Source: Dichetophora obliterata
Taxonomy: Eukaryota > Arthropoda > Insecta > Diptera > Sciomyzidae
DNA: 64,000 bases
Assembly (NCBI GenBank): GCA_963920525.1
Contig: OY986439.1
Span: 49,913,482-49,977,481, forward strand
Reading direction: 5' to 3'
The stretch's first letter is position 1. Every line of letters starts with the position of its first letter. A program made the translations under genes and the position numbers. Below, one piece after another: positions 11,001 to 20,139 of the stretch. The notes below the pieces were generated by a model. It ran no database searches, had not been told where the DNA came from, and saw nothing but the letters and a program-made list of their open reading frames with translations.

Positions 11001-12742
11001 GCAAAAAAGTGAAGAAAAAACTTAAGCTCGATAAGATCCAGCACCATGAACTTAATATCGAACAAGCCGATCAGAAAATTCAAGTCATTCCATATGACTA
11101 CAATCCATATAATCCATATAACGCTATACCATATGATCCAAATCTGGAGTATAGACACTCATATCATAAGATGGTGCCAGTAATTCCACATGACTATTAT
11201 AATGTATTTAATCCATATAATTCTGTACCACATGATTCAAATTTGGACTACAGAAATGCATACAATAAGATCGGGAAGGTGGATGCTATTCAAAAGAGAC
11301 CAATAGGCGATAATATTGGAGTTGATTACAGTAGTGGACAAAATTTTTTCCAAGCCGAAAAACTTGACAGCATAGCACAAAACACAGCAACTAATAGCGG
11401 TATGGGTCAGGACGGTGCCAGTTCCAATACTGGAAGTCAGACTAGTTCGATGCAAGTTGACTACAATTCCGGAAAAACTGATGATATTCAAAAAGCTTCA
11501 TATGAAGTAAAATCTGGGACTTGTAATGGTCCTGACCAATATTCCAGCAACTCCAATAGTGAAAAACAAAGCTCCTATAATAACTTTCAGACCGATTTTC
11601 CAAAATCATATGTAGACAAAACTGACGCCTATAATTCTCCTAACCAGATTTCTAGCAACTCTGGCAATGCAAATCTAACCTCCTCTAATGATTTCCAGAC
11701 CAATTTTCAAGGGACATCTGATGCAAAGACAGCAACTTATAATGCGCCTGATCAAATTTGCTGCAACAACAAAGACAGTCACAATTCTAATAGCGGTAAA
11801 CAGGCCAATTATCAAACCGAAAAAGTAGATTACACTCCTCAAAGACCATTTGGAGTTAGCATTGGAATTGATAACAACCACGGCCCAGTTTGTGCTAGTG
11901 ACGTTACACCACGAATACAGACAGAATGCAAAAACCCGAACTATTTTGATAACTTAAACCAAAAAGACGATACAACGACCACAGAAAAGCCGCCAGTTCC
12001 TGTTAGCTGTACTATAAATGACTTTAACGAGAAGCTTGTCATAGCTTTAGGCAAAAAATTTGGACAATCCACCACAACAGCCAGCCCAGTCACTTCAATC
12101 AACCGAGTCCTATATAATAAAAATAATAACCTTAATTCGACCCTTAGGAATATCGTTGAAGTTGCTGATTGCTATGATCTGCCTACAATATATAACGCTG
12201 CTTTGGATGATATGAAGAGAAAAAGTTCCACTGATAATGATTGCTTTGATGGCTATAATCACTCACCGCCATTCGCAAAAGCTCCGATTAAATATATGCC
12301 AGTACCAAAAGTTTCAATTGAACATGCGCCGGTGCCTAAAGTTTCTACTGAATGCGCATCAGTGCCTCAAGTACAAACTGAATGCGCTCCAAAACCTAAA
12401 GTACCAACGGAATGCGCACCAGTGCCTAAAGTAACAACTGCATGCCCGCCAGTGTCTAAAGTACAAACTGAATGCCCACCAATTCCTAAAGTAACAATTT
12501 CATGCCCGCCGATGCCTAAAGGGAGAAAAAAATATGGGCCATTAAAACCTCACAAGATGCGGACTAGACCGTTGAATGGTCCATATAAGCCAATACGAGT
12601 AACTAGCTCCAAAATTCAGCCTTTGTCACCAATACCTCAAAACTGTACCACTGCCACGCACAAATCAGTCAAAAATGCCTGCGCAGAAAATCAGTTATTA
12701 AAAGTTATCAAGAAACTGATGAAGCAACGATGGATATATTAA
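8072..12742 (+). CDS. Giant secreted low-complexity repeat protein (mucin/glue/silk-like architecture)
   Basis: An uninterrupted 1556-codon frame begins at an ATG that gives a hydrophobic leader (MRYFSLFLVILNILDVIK...STA), a plausible signal peptide. A longer frame upstream lacks an in-frame ATG. Regions by residue: about 190-337, a Lys/Ala/Glu-Pro repeat (KISEPVTVA-type, about 12 residues); about 387-583, strongly acidic Glu/Asp with Lys; about 673-843, Pro/Ala-rich with APTPAPTP runs; about 1003-1067, duplicated Tyr/Asn/Pro block (IPYDYNPYNPYN, then VIPHDYYNVFNPYN); about 1137-1277, diverged Ser/Asn repeats with DFQTDF and DFQTNF; about 1405-1487, nine or so units of PVPKVxTECA type with one Cys each; and a basic tail ending RWIY. 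The design resembles extracellular glue, mucin, silk or eggshell proteins, with the Cys array suited to cross-linking. No enzyme domain is visible. The frame stays open over repeats of different composition, which argues that it is a real gene. Tissue and role are unknown. Confidence 0.85.
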   Translation: MRYFSLFLVILNILDVIKMGSTAPPFHIWETSFKNGILEISLAKAVDTKVESDVHKNIWQSLVGRSESPRSNEAVQLASKHGSGATTATVTTAAKSSVEEQTLISGLDKGGKNGNDQMLREKQDAITQVADEAYFKRSVAATAKRKEKENKIYKDMKNTESIKFRDTNRETRTAETQASTVTKKAEILNLAKGAEPSKVAKAVEPFKTVKISEPIKAAKVAEVPNKTITASAPSKVVKAAEPFKEVKALELSKVVITPAPFQQLKAPEPVTVATYTLAPVTVATKISEPVTAANKISEPITVTTKILEPVKVATNISEPTTVAIKISEPVTAATLILGMSPNSLAVSNHTNAIQFLDKDAQRIEDIKKVAAMINEWKAKDDSSPTNNSINVDNENCMEMQKINEDEEDEIQKETAEEESAEEEECDMDEKAESSSIQENDNENEEVKIDEDLDITDDSAEVKKFFEGVDEDDEEAGGGGEGGELNLMDGESLKVKKSDDMDDEEESKSLKEKDIDDKEPEEPGDEEDSDDTKADEKQNKQNNTKLKKEIRFFGRKKEKNKVKSEENEDTEDTSEGDDNFCDDTKDPLPIKYADQKQEILTKLSTSPANETAQMMLLKTINAEILQLEAIRKKTLDGMNDGIKPEVTGNRKLCEEPLEQDLLYVNIYKDSQPKSGEIAVAPTQPQTQCAAAPPTAARTPTVAAPAPAGVVLVAAPGAATPCAPVPVVPTVAAPIASVAIPAGAPSQVLTPAPGQAPAPVQAPAPTIAPTPAQTPTLAPTPAPTPTPAPTPAPTPAPTPAPTPAPTPTPAPASAPAPALAPAPAPAPVQTAPATVRAPAAAPLRMATAALPTPTFSETSSAFISPKSFNSKAFSPRNNIAIFDGMLKVDQTSPKSKSKCKNQKFADQELAKSTQKLTDEKNNSNKLSGGTKVGQPERKRMREAIYDKLRSAKSNNLTTPHFIGPKCLTFSKNANPPTSSKKVKKKLKLDKIQHHELNIEQADQKIQVIPYDYNPYNPYNAIPYDPNLEYRHSYHKMVPVIPHDYYNVFNPYNSVPHDSNLDYRNAYNKIGKVDAIQKRPIGDNIGVDYSSGQNFFQAEKLDSIAQNTATNSGMGQDGASSNTGSQTSSMQVDYNSGKTDDIQKASYEVKSGTCNGPDQYSSNSNSEKQSSYNNFQTDFPKSYVDKTDAYNSPNQISSNSGNANLTSSNDFQTNFQGTSDAKTATYNAPDQICCNNKDSHNSNSGKQANYQTEKVDYTPQRPFGVSIGIDNNHGPVCASDVTPRIQTECKNPNYFDNLNQKDDTTTTEKPPVPVSCTINDFNEKLVIALGKKFGQSTTTASPVTSINRVLYNKNNNLNSTLRNIVEVADCYDLPTIYNAALDDMKRKSSTDNDCFDGYNHSPPFAKAPIKYMPVPKVSIEHAPVPKVSTECASVPQVQTECAPKPKVPTECAPVPKVTTACPPVSKVQTECPPIPKVTISCPPMPKGRKKYGPLKPHKMRTRPLNGPYKPIRVTSSKIQPLSPIPQNCTTATHKSVKNACAENQLLKVIKKLMKQRWIY

Positions 12743-13845
12743 TGAATCTTTTGTATCAAAAGCACAAGTCTCTATATATGACAAACAGTTATGTTGGTTT
12801 TTCGTGAGTGGATTTTCATAAACAAACATGATAAAACATGATAAAACGTTACAATAAGAATTAAGATGAGATATAGCTAAATTTTGCAGATATTTTTTAT
12901 TTCCTAACAGTATTTTAAGATATTTCTCTTGCTATCTATATTATTTATTTTTATAAAAATCTTATGCTTATTCGCTGATTTCTTTCTATACAATTTTAAA
13001 ATATAAAAAACTTAATTATTATTAACTAGTTTAATTGATCTCAGTAGTACAAGTGGCATTCGTGCTTGCCTACACACCAAGCGAACTGGGTTCGAATCCT
13101 GAACTCAACAGTCTTTCTAGATTAATAGGGTATAAGCTTGCAGGTTGCCACCACTGATATACTTTGACATTCTAGCAGTGTCATTACCTAAAACTCCAAC
13201 TGACATCGACATAAAAAGAGTGAAATAAAATTACAACCATTCTTTTGACGTACTGATAATAACATTTCACATAATTTATGTAGTGACAACCTCAAAGGAT
13301 AGACAATTTTAATACAAAAATAAGTTATATTAATGTCCTCCGTGGTGGAGCAAAGATCACTTCGACCTTGGGAAAAGTGTAAAAAAATTTGTTAACTCAT
13401 GCCATAGACAGTGTTATAAGCCTTATAAATAAATCCTCAAAACCTACAAGTAAGCAATTCGAAACTCGAAAATGTTTTTTTGGCAGGAATATACTCAATC
13501 AATCTAAAACATCAAACAAAACACCAATCCTTCTTTCATTAGGAAACAAGAAGGTACGAGGATAGAATCTACCAAATAATCACTGGAACACATCCATAAC
13601 ACACACTTCCTCGCCAGCACGAACAGCTCCAATGATACCTTAGGTTTTGAATAACCAGGAACCATTGCTACGGTTCTTTTTGGTAACTTTATCTCAATAA
13701 AGGCCATAAACAGCTTTTCTACATAGAAATATTCAGGCCCCGATGGCATTCTACCAAGTATGTAACAGACTCTTCAAGATGTAGTTGCGCCTATCCTGCT
13801 CTCTATTTTTAAAAATGACTCCTTTTTAGCTGCACTCCTACACGG
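12743..13845. other. 3' flank and intergenic sequence, no gene seen
   Basis: AT-rich sequence follows the stop of the large secreted protein. No canonical AATAAA lies close to the stop; one occurs near 13224. A tRNA-like module at 13045-13110 is listed separately. A short minus-strand open frame at 13504-13749 has no recognisable motif and is not called. Confidence 0.5.
13045..13110 (+). repeat. tRNA-like module (SINE-type pol III boxes)
   Basis: TAGTACAAGTGG resembles an A box and GGGTTCGAATCC matches a B box about 40 bases later. No cloverleaf can be drawn with confidence. It resembles the right-hand part of the tRNA-like modules at 52.8-53.4 kb and is likely a SINE remnant rather than a working tRNA. 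Confidence 0.5.
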
Positions 13846-14165
13846 AAAAATCTGTTAGCTAAATTTGTATTGTGGTTAAGTAAAACTTGCGCTTGAATCT
13901 CAGCCACTTCAAAATTATGCTAGATTTCAGCAAAAAATTATCAAAAATTGATATTTCAGTTTATAATAAATAATCATAATAATTTATAAGAACTAATTAA
14001 CTTTGCTTGATTTTAATCAAAATTTTGCTAAGTTATTATAAACTGCAAAAGCAGTTTTCTACATAATTCAAGCAAATATTTGCTAAGTTATTATAAATTG
14101 GAACAGCAAATTTTGTTTAGTTTTTACTGAAATCTAGCATTTTTTTTTTGAAGGGAAATTATTGT
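13846..14165. repeat. Interspersed repeat with CACGGA end and GCTAAGTTATTATAAA motifs
   Basis: The segment begins CTACACGGAAAAATC and contains two copies of TGCTAAGTTATTATAAA and of CAAGCAAATATTTGCT-like sequence. Related sequence recurs in inverted orientation at 23535-23700 and as a short piece ending CTCCGTGTAG at 29708-29797. The CACGGA/TCCGTG ends suggest a terminal-inverted-repeat element family. I could not delimit an intact copy. Confidence 0.5.
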
Positions 14166-14189
14166 TAACATTAAATTAATTAAAAAATT

Positions 14190-14270
14190 ACCATTATCCG
14201 GAGACTTGAACTTCGGCCGCATGAGTGTAAGTGCATGGGCTTATCCATTCGACCATCACAGTTGTTAACT
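14190..14270 (-). repeat. tRNA-like module
   Basis: On the minus strand TGGTCGAATGG (A-box-like) is followed by AGTTCAAGTCTCC (B-box-like) at tRNA spacing. The order and wording match the modules at 19261-19330 and 52811-53365, so this is one dispersed tRNA-derived family and not a functional tRNA gene. Confidence 0.5.
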
Positions 14271-14384
14271 AATCGTCGCACAGTGGGGCCAAAGTCCAAA
14301 AACGTGCGATTAATTGAGAGGAGCCCTGTACTCAAAATATGTGTATATGGTTATACGTATTATAACAACATAGGTGAAAAACAA

Positions 14385-15395
14385 TATTCTTGGTTTTAGC
14401 AAGATGGTGTAACTTTCTTTTTGATGGCTTCCTCAAACTTGAAATTTTATTATCTGATGTTATAAAAAAATTTATTAAGTATATCCTCATTGGTTTTTTC
14501 ATGGCTACATTTCCGTGAGCTATGTTCTCTATAAAATTGAATGTCCTTATTTCGAGCTTCTTGCTTTTTTTTTTTGATAATAAGCCAATTGGTAGTAAAG
14601 CTTGCATTACATTTTCAAGGCCGTGAAATTAAAAACTTATGCACCGTAGGAGGCATTGGATATCATTCATATAACGTCACAAAATTTTTGCCTGTGTTTT
14701 GAGCAAATTCTCGAAATTTTTCAATATTAATGTCGTACCCGGAGGAAACTACTACCATTACAGTATGCATTTCTTTAATTAATTTCAAATCAATATGAGT
14801 TATATTGGAAGATATCTCAGCGTTTTGGAAAAATCATCTCGCAATGTTACCACTATTTGAATTTCCAAATCTTGAACTCTTTTTGTATACAAGCCTTTAA
14901 ATCAAACAAAATTTTTTTTATCGTCCTAGCTTATCATTTTTTCAGAGGAAGTTTATATAACAAGTGAAGAAGACACTCAAAAAACCTTATCCAACCATGA
15001 AGGATAGATAACCCAAATGCTAAGTTTTCAGTCTTTATGGCTCTGCTTAACAAATTATCAATTTTATTAAATTCTTTACTAGTTGCGCCACATTTATAAC
15101 ACCTTTGTGTGGAAGTAGTTTCCGTAACAGCATTGCAAATTTTTCCCTCAATCATTGCTAAAATGAAATTATGACTAACTTCTATATGGTTTTCTCCACT
15201 CCGCACAACAGTATTAAGTAATTTCTTTATTTCTTCATCCACTCTATTCTTTCGTTTTTGGAAACTTTGGGAGATACTTTAATAAATTCAATTTTCAGTG
15301 GCCTGCACAGTCTTGTAGAAGCAGAGCGAATGTTTTGCCAAATTATTTTATCCCCGCGGCACAATTGTTGTAATAAAAAAGACACAGTTCCGATA
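14385..15395 (-). pseudogene. C-terminal half of a RAG1/Transib-like transposase relic
   Basis: Translating the minus strand across frameshifts gives an ordered set of motifs: DKIIWQNIRSASTRLCRPL (near 15360), a zinc-type STQRCYKCGATSKEF (near 15100), FGLSILHGWIRFFECLLHL (near 15000), YPMPPTVHKFLI (near 14650; a TGA stands where a Trp codon is expected just before it), and EARNKDIQFYREH (near 14545) beside an A-run that breaks the frame. The last segment, with an HK...L motif and a Glu before NK and a basic stretch, resembles the region of RAG1 and Transib transposases that holds the catalytic Glu; that assignment is from memory of the family and is tentative. The matching N-terminal half is at 20140-20994 on the same strand. 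At least one stop and several frameshifts make it non-functional. Confidence 0.6.
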
Positions 15396-16204
15396 GTATC
15401 GTAAGTATAGACGTAGAATTCCTTTTAATACAGTAATAGAGAAAAATTCGGTTTTTTTCATTTATATTTTTGAAAACTATTTTAGAGCATTTCATCTTCT
15501 AAATAAAAGTTATTCAAAAACAAATTTGTTGTTGTTGTCCTTCTTCAAACTTACCTGATCTAAAAAGCTCACAATTAAATTCATATAAAAATTTGTTTTG
15601 TTTTATAAAAAGTTTTCGTTTGATATTTTTGGTGATGAATTTGTTGTTTTTGTTCATCTGTTTCGTTGGTTAAAACTAAACGTAATTTAAAGTTATGTTT
15701 AATTAATGAAAATAAATGTATTTTTCCTGTAGTAAAGAGCATATATATATATAATATACATATATATATATGTATATTTTAAAAGTAGTTTAAAGTAAAA
15801 ATTTTAGTTAGCAAAATAAATTTTTAATATGGAAACAATATAATGCATATTATAAATAATTCGAATTTATTATTATATTTAAAAAATAATTGGAGTTTTT
15901 AAAGCACAACGCATGCTTAGTAACGCATGCGCAAATTTGCGTAGTAGTATACATACATACTGCCTCCGTAGCTACACGCACCTGTATTCTCTATTGTATT
16001 TATCTTGCTGAAAATAAACATTCGTTTTATTCGTACTCCAACTCATGGCAGAATAGCCAGGTAGGGCCGTCTAGAAGAGGAATGAAGTAGAAAGCAGATA
16101 AAAGAGAGCTAGTTGTCAAAATCAGCTGTTCATGTCGAGTAAAAATTGAGAACATCTAAAAAATTTCAGCTAACTGAACCAACAACAATTACCAAGCAAA
16201 TCTA
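15396..16204. other. AT-rich non-coding stretch
   Basis: No gene. It contains an alternating AT tract (about 15740-15775). It forms the left part of the block that separates the two halves of the RAG1-like relic; an 11-base GACGTAGAATT at about 15410 is mirrored at about 20146. Confidence 0.5.
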
Positions 16205-16366
16205 AAACAATGGCCGCATTCTAGCCGAAAAAGTGCTCAAGTAGCGAAGTAGCATAAAATATTTTCGCTATATAAATTGTGACATCTCAAGGAACATGTT
16301 CTGTGAGAGCATACCATTCAGCCCGAAAGTTGTGGAACAGTTCTTTCCGCTGAATGCAGGCAATGA
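16205..16366 (+). repeat. Interspersed repeat, inverted copy at 35186-35338
   Basis: About 150 bases (GCCGCATTCTAGCCG ... GAATGCAGGCA) recur almost unchanged on the opposite strand at 35186-35338. The high identity suggests recent dispersal. Downstream, at 16495-16720, short inverted motifs (AGCAATTATTGCT; GCGGCGAAAGCAATTATT against AATAATTGCCTTTGCCGC) suggest hairpin-forming sequence belonging to the same element. Confidence 0.7.
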
Positions 16367-16775
16367 CGCACAGAGAAGAGCAAGATCACAGCGGTTGACC
16401 AGAGTAAGAGGGGATGAACCGAATCGTCCACAGAAAATAAAAACATCTTTGCTTACTATGTCCCGCTTTTCACTCGTCACACACGAAAATTCTCGAGCTT
16501 GCGGCGAAAGCAATTATTGCTCCGAGAGCAATAATTCTCTTGCTCTGGTAGCAAGATCTATTTATCCCGTTTTTCACTCGACAATAATTGCCTTTGCCGC
16601 AAGCAGTTTGTCGATTATTCGCCCGTAAGAGGTGGTTTACGAAAGTCACCTTTACACCCGAGTAGTCAACAAACTACTTGTGGCCAAAGCAATTATTGCT
16701 TATAGAATTGTCGAGTGAAGAACCGGCCCTTTTCAGCGCATGCAGAACCAAAACAACAATATCAGCAGCTAGTAG

Positions 16776-17241
16776 CAACGTTGTCAGTTATGTTGGAAAA
16801 ATCCCATTCGTGGTAATTTTTATTTGCCCTTAGGAATTTTTGTTTTTGGGAATTTCTATTTAATTTTTTTAATTTAGCGTGGTATTTTTAATTGACGTGG
16901 GAATTTAGCGGGGTATTTTTAAGTTCCGTGGGAGTTTGATAATATTCTTCTTAAAATTTTTTCTTTTTTAGTAAGCAAAGCTTTTTTGTATTTCTAAATT
17001 TTTTTTAAATTGTTTTTGCATATGGGAATTATTGTGGTATTTTATAGCGAATGAGATTTTTGCGGCAATTTTAAATTCAGTGGCGGTAATTTTTAATGAT
17101 CGTGGGATTTTTTTTGATATTGTTTTATTGCGGTAGAAACTTTTTTGTTTATCTTTACCGTGGTAATTTTTATTGTATTCAATTTATGTTACTGTAAAAA
17201 AAGAAATTTTTTGTCGGAATTGTTTTAATCTGGTAACCTTA
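16776..17241. mobile_element. Decayed 466-bp TIR element related to 60676-63799
   Basis: The left end CAACGTTGTCAG is followed by AAAAATCCCATTCGTGGTAA, the same sequence that lies just inside the right end of the element at 60676-63799 on the opposite strand. The right end GGAATTGTTTTAATCTGGTAACCTTA matches that element's left end. Flanks GCTAGTAG and ACTATTAG agree at 6 of 8 positions, fitting a decayed 8-bp target duplication. It has no coding capacity and lacks the 61-bp satellite found in its larger relative. Confidence 0.65.
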
Positions 17242-17474
17242 ACTATTAGTAGTATATTTTTTTGTAGCCACGTACTGGCTCTGTAGCTACATGCATCTGT
17301 ATTCTCTATTTTATTACATCCCAACAAGCCATGAATGTCACTGTACCAGCTAAACGGTACTTAAAACGGCAGAGTCTGATTTGCTGGTATGAAAAAGACA
17401 TGTTTTTGTACCTTTAAACCGTTTTCTATATAATTGTAAAGTCCTTTTTTATAAAGTGTTTTCTAAATGACCTT

Positions 17475-18487
17475 GTTATTTATTATGTTGATTTTATATG
17501 ATTTAAATACAAATTCTAAATGTTTGACAGTTCAAATAATACTTGATTTTAAATACAAATTCTAGTTGTTTGATAGTTCAAAATCGTAAATTAAGCTTAA
17601 GGTCAAAGTTAGAACAATTAATTGTACAAACGAATCTTTCCAAAGAAACAACAACAACAACAACTCTAGTGCGCGCTTGCACGGGAATCACAAAGATTTC
17701 TGATGAAGCCTTTAGCACGGCCGAAATTGCAATAAAATCAGCTAGTGATTTTTTCCTTTTTATATCGAAAAACTATGTTGTTGTTATTGTTGTTTCTTTG
17801 GAAGGATTCGTTAGTACAAATAATTGTCGTTTTTTATATTTATCAAGATTCGAATTTAAATTTATGTCATATTCGCTTGATGCGTCGTTTATTCTTGTCT
17901 TTTTTCCCTCTCTTTTTCACCCGTTTGCCAAAAAATTCTGAAATATGCATTGAATCAGTTGAGTTGCCGTTTATTGTTTATTTTATTGCAACTTAATAAA
18001 AACTATTTTATAAAAAGGTTACAAATGTTTAACAACAAATAAAATTAATACACCACTTAAAGTTTTCTATATGGCCTTGTTATTTATGTTGATTTTCTTT
18101 GATTTAAATACAAATTCTAAATGTTTGATAGTTTAAATGATTCTTGATTTTAAATACAAATTCTAGTTGTTTGATAGTTTAAAATCGTTTATTGAGCTTT
18201 AAGTCAGGTAAGAACAATTTACAGCTCTAACTATTTAATCAACAGATAACTAATTAATCAGCTAGTGATGTTTTCCTTTTCATATTTTAAATGATGTTGT
18301 TGTTTCTTTGGAAAAAATTCGTTCGAGCAATTAACTGTTCTAACCTGACCTAAAACTCAATTTTATTTGCAATTTCAACGATTGAAAAGTATCAAACAAC
18401 TAGCATTTGTATCTGAAATCAAGAATGATTTAAACTTTTAAACATTTAGAAATTGTATTAAATCATAGAAAATCAACATTAATTTAC
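17475..18487. repeat. Foldback element with about 200-bp inverted arms and internal duplication
   Basis: The left arm (about 17475-17664) and right arm (about 18298-18487) are inverted versions of each other, sharing AAATACAAATTCTA, TTGTTTGATAGTTC and CTTTCCAAAGAAACAACAAC. A second copy of the left arm lies at 18060-18230 and an inner inverted copy at 17773-17830, so one foldback appears duplicated inside another. No transposase is visible. Confidence 0.7.
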
Positions 18488-18668
18488 AGCTTAATAAATG
18501 GTACGCTTATATGAAACACTCATTGCATAGTTTGCTGACAACGAAACAGTCCGCTTCAGTGCTTTTAAAAGTGCTCACCGTTTTCAACCAAGCCGATTGG
18601 CTATCTGGGAAAAAAAAAGCAACTGATGTGTGTGTATTTATATATGTATGTTTACATACATATTTTTT

Positions 18669-18952
18669 TGGAATTTTTTTGTAAATTTTTTCATATCAAA
18701 TAAAATGAAAAGAATTAGGACCTTCAAAAGTTAGGCCTTACAGAAGTACTCATTAATGCAGTGATCATGGAAGGTGTATTGACGACAACAATAGCAGTGC
18801 TAGCATGCCTTTTTTTTCGTAGCACTCGCTAAAATGCCCACTGGGCAAACACACAAACAACAACAACCTTAAAAACAGCATAAGCGCCTATTGCAGCTAA
18901 GCAGCTTGTGCATTTCTCATACGAAAATATGAATTTTTCATCTTCTTAGATG
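18669..18952 (+). repeat. Direct repeat, copy 1 of about 284 bp
   Basis: The stretch from TTGGAATTTTTTTGTAAA to TTTTTCATCTTCTTAGA is repeated at 19687-19970, 1018 bases downstream, with only a few differences (for example AAAGTTAGG against AAAGGTAGG, and CGAAAATATG against CGAATATATG). It is either a recent local duplication or the ends of an element without recognisable LTR signals. Confidence 0.85.
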
Positions 18953-19260
18953 TATGTTTTACATACATATTAATAAAAACAACAACAACAAAAGCAGCAC
19001 AAAGAACGACGTGATTACGAACCAAACAAGCACCCAGTAGGCATTGACAGCGCTGCTAGCAGGCCTTCGTATGGATTTTAGAGTACTGCCGCACTCATAT
19101 ACAATTACACTTGCTTTTTTATATGAAATGGGAAAATTTTTCAGGCCTTCCGCTCTCCTTGCTCAAAAGAGACCTGCCAGAAGCACTCTTTCGAGAAGTC
19201 ACGTTAGAAGGAAAAGCAATAAAAATATCATCCTCGAATAAAAATCGACTATCAACTTGA

Positions 19261-19330
19261 GATTTGAACCATGGTCCTCTCAGTCGCCGGTCCGACATCA
19301 TACCTACTCGACTACCGTGGTTGTTAAGAA
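19261..19330 (-). repeat. tRNA-like module
   Basis: The minus strand has TAGTCGAGTAGG (A-box-like) followed by GGTTCAAATCTC (B-box-like). A plus-strand B-box-like GGGTTCGATTCCC follows at 19382-19394. The head-to-head layout of two tRNA-like boxes is the same as in the modules at 52.8-53.4 kb. Confidence 0.5.
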
Positions 19331-19360
19331 TTATTTGCTTATTTTGCATGAATACAAATG

Positions 19361-19686
19361 AAAGTACGCTTTCGGGAGCCCGGGTTCGATTCCCAACTCG
19401 GAAAAAAAAATTTTTTTTTGTTGTTTTTTTTAAATCTAAATTTTTTTACTAACTGTTCTGTGTATTTAAAAATTTTTTTGGAATTTTTTTATAAATTTTC
19501 TTCATACAAAAATATAAGAAAAGACTTTGAGTTTCTCCATATAAATATTTTCATATAATATAATATGTTATGTGTTAGTTTTCGGGAGCCCGGGTTCGAG
19601 ACCCAACTCGGACAAAAAAAAAATTTTTTTGTTTTTTTTTCAAATCCACATTTTTTTACAAACTGTTCTGTGCATTTAAAAATTTT
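19361..19686 (+). repeat. About 216-bp tandem units with B-box-like GGGTTCGA
   Basis: CGGGAGCCCGGGTTCGA followed by an A/T-rich tract and ACTGTTCTGTG recurs at about 19371 and 19585. Each unit ends in TTTAAAAATTT...GGAATTTTTTT, the sequence that starts the 284-bp direct repeat. This looks like tandem duplication of a tRNA-like tail region. Confidence 0.6.
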
Positions 19687-19970
19687 GTTGGAATTTTTTT
19701 GTAAATTTTTTCATATCAAATAAAATGAAAAGAATTAGGACCTTCAAAAGGTAGGCCTTACAGAAGTACTCATTAATGCAGTGATCATGGAAGGTGTATT
19801 GACGACAACAATAGCAGTGCTAGCATGCCTTTTTTTTCGTAGCACTCGCTAAAATGCCCACTGGGCAAACACACAAACAACAACAACCTTAAAAACAGCA
19901 TAAGCACCTATTGCAGCTAAGCAGCTTGTGCATTTCTCATACGAATATATGAATTTTTCATCTTCTTAGA
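19687..19970 (+). repeat. Direct repeat, copy 2 of about 284 bp
   Basis: Second copy of the repeat at 18669-18952. The two copies are followed by different sequence, which marks the duplication boundary near 19970. Confidence 0.85.
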
Positions 19971-20139
19971 TTTTGCTATTTTATTAGTTATTCGTTTTAT
20001 TCCCACTAAAACTGATATTTTGGCTTTTTTTTTCTTTGTACGATGAATACTAAAAGCTGTACGTATACCCCAAAGTGTCAAATATCACTTTGAAAAAATT
20101 CGTGAAAATGACCCACATACAAACCGCGCTGTAAGACGT

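Noticed and set aside
16296..16628. 110-codon plus-strand frame with ATG
   Set aside because: It lies over a dispersed repeat and hairpin sequence, and the same repeat at 35186 is not open in a matching way.
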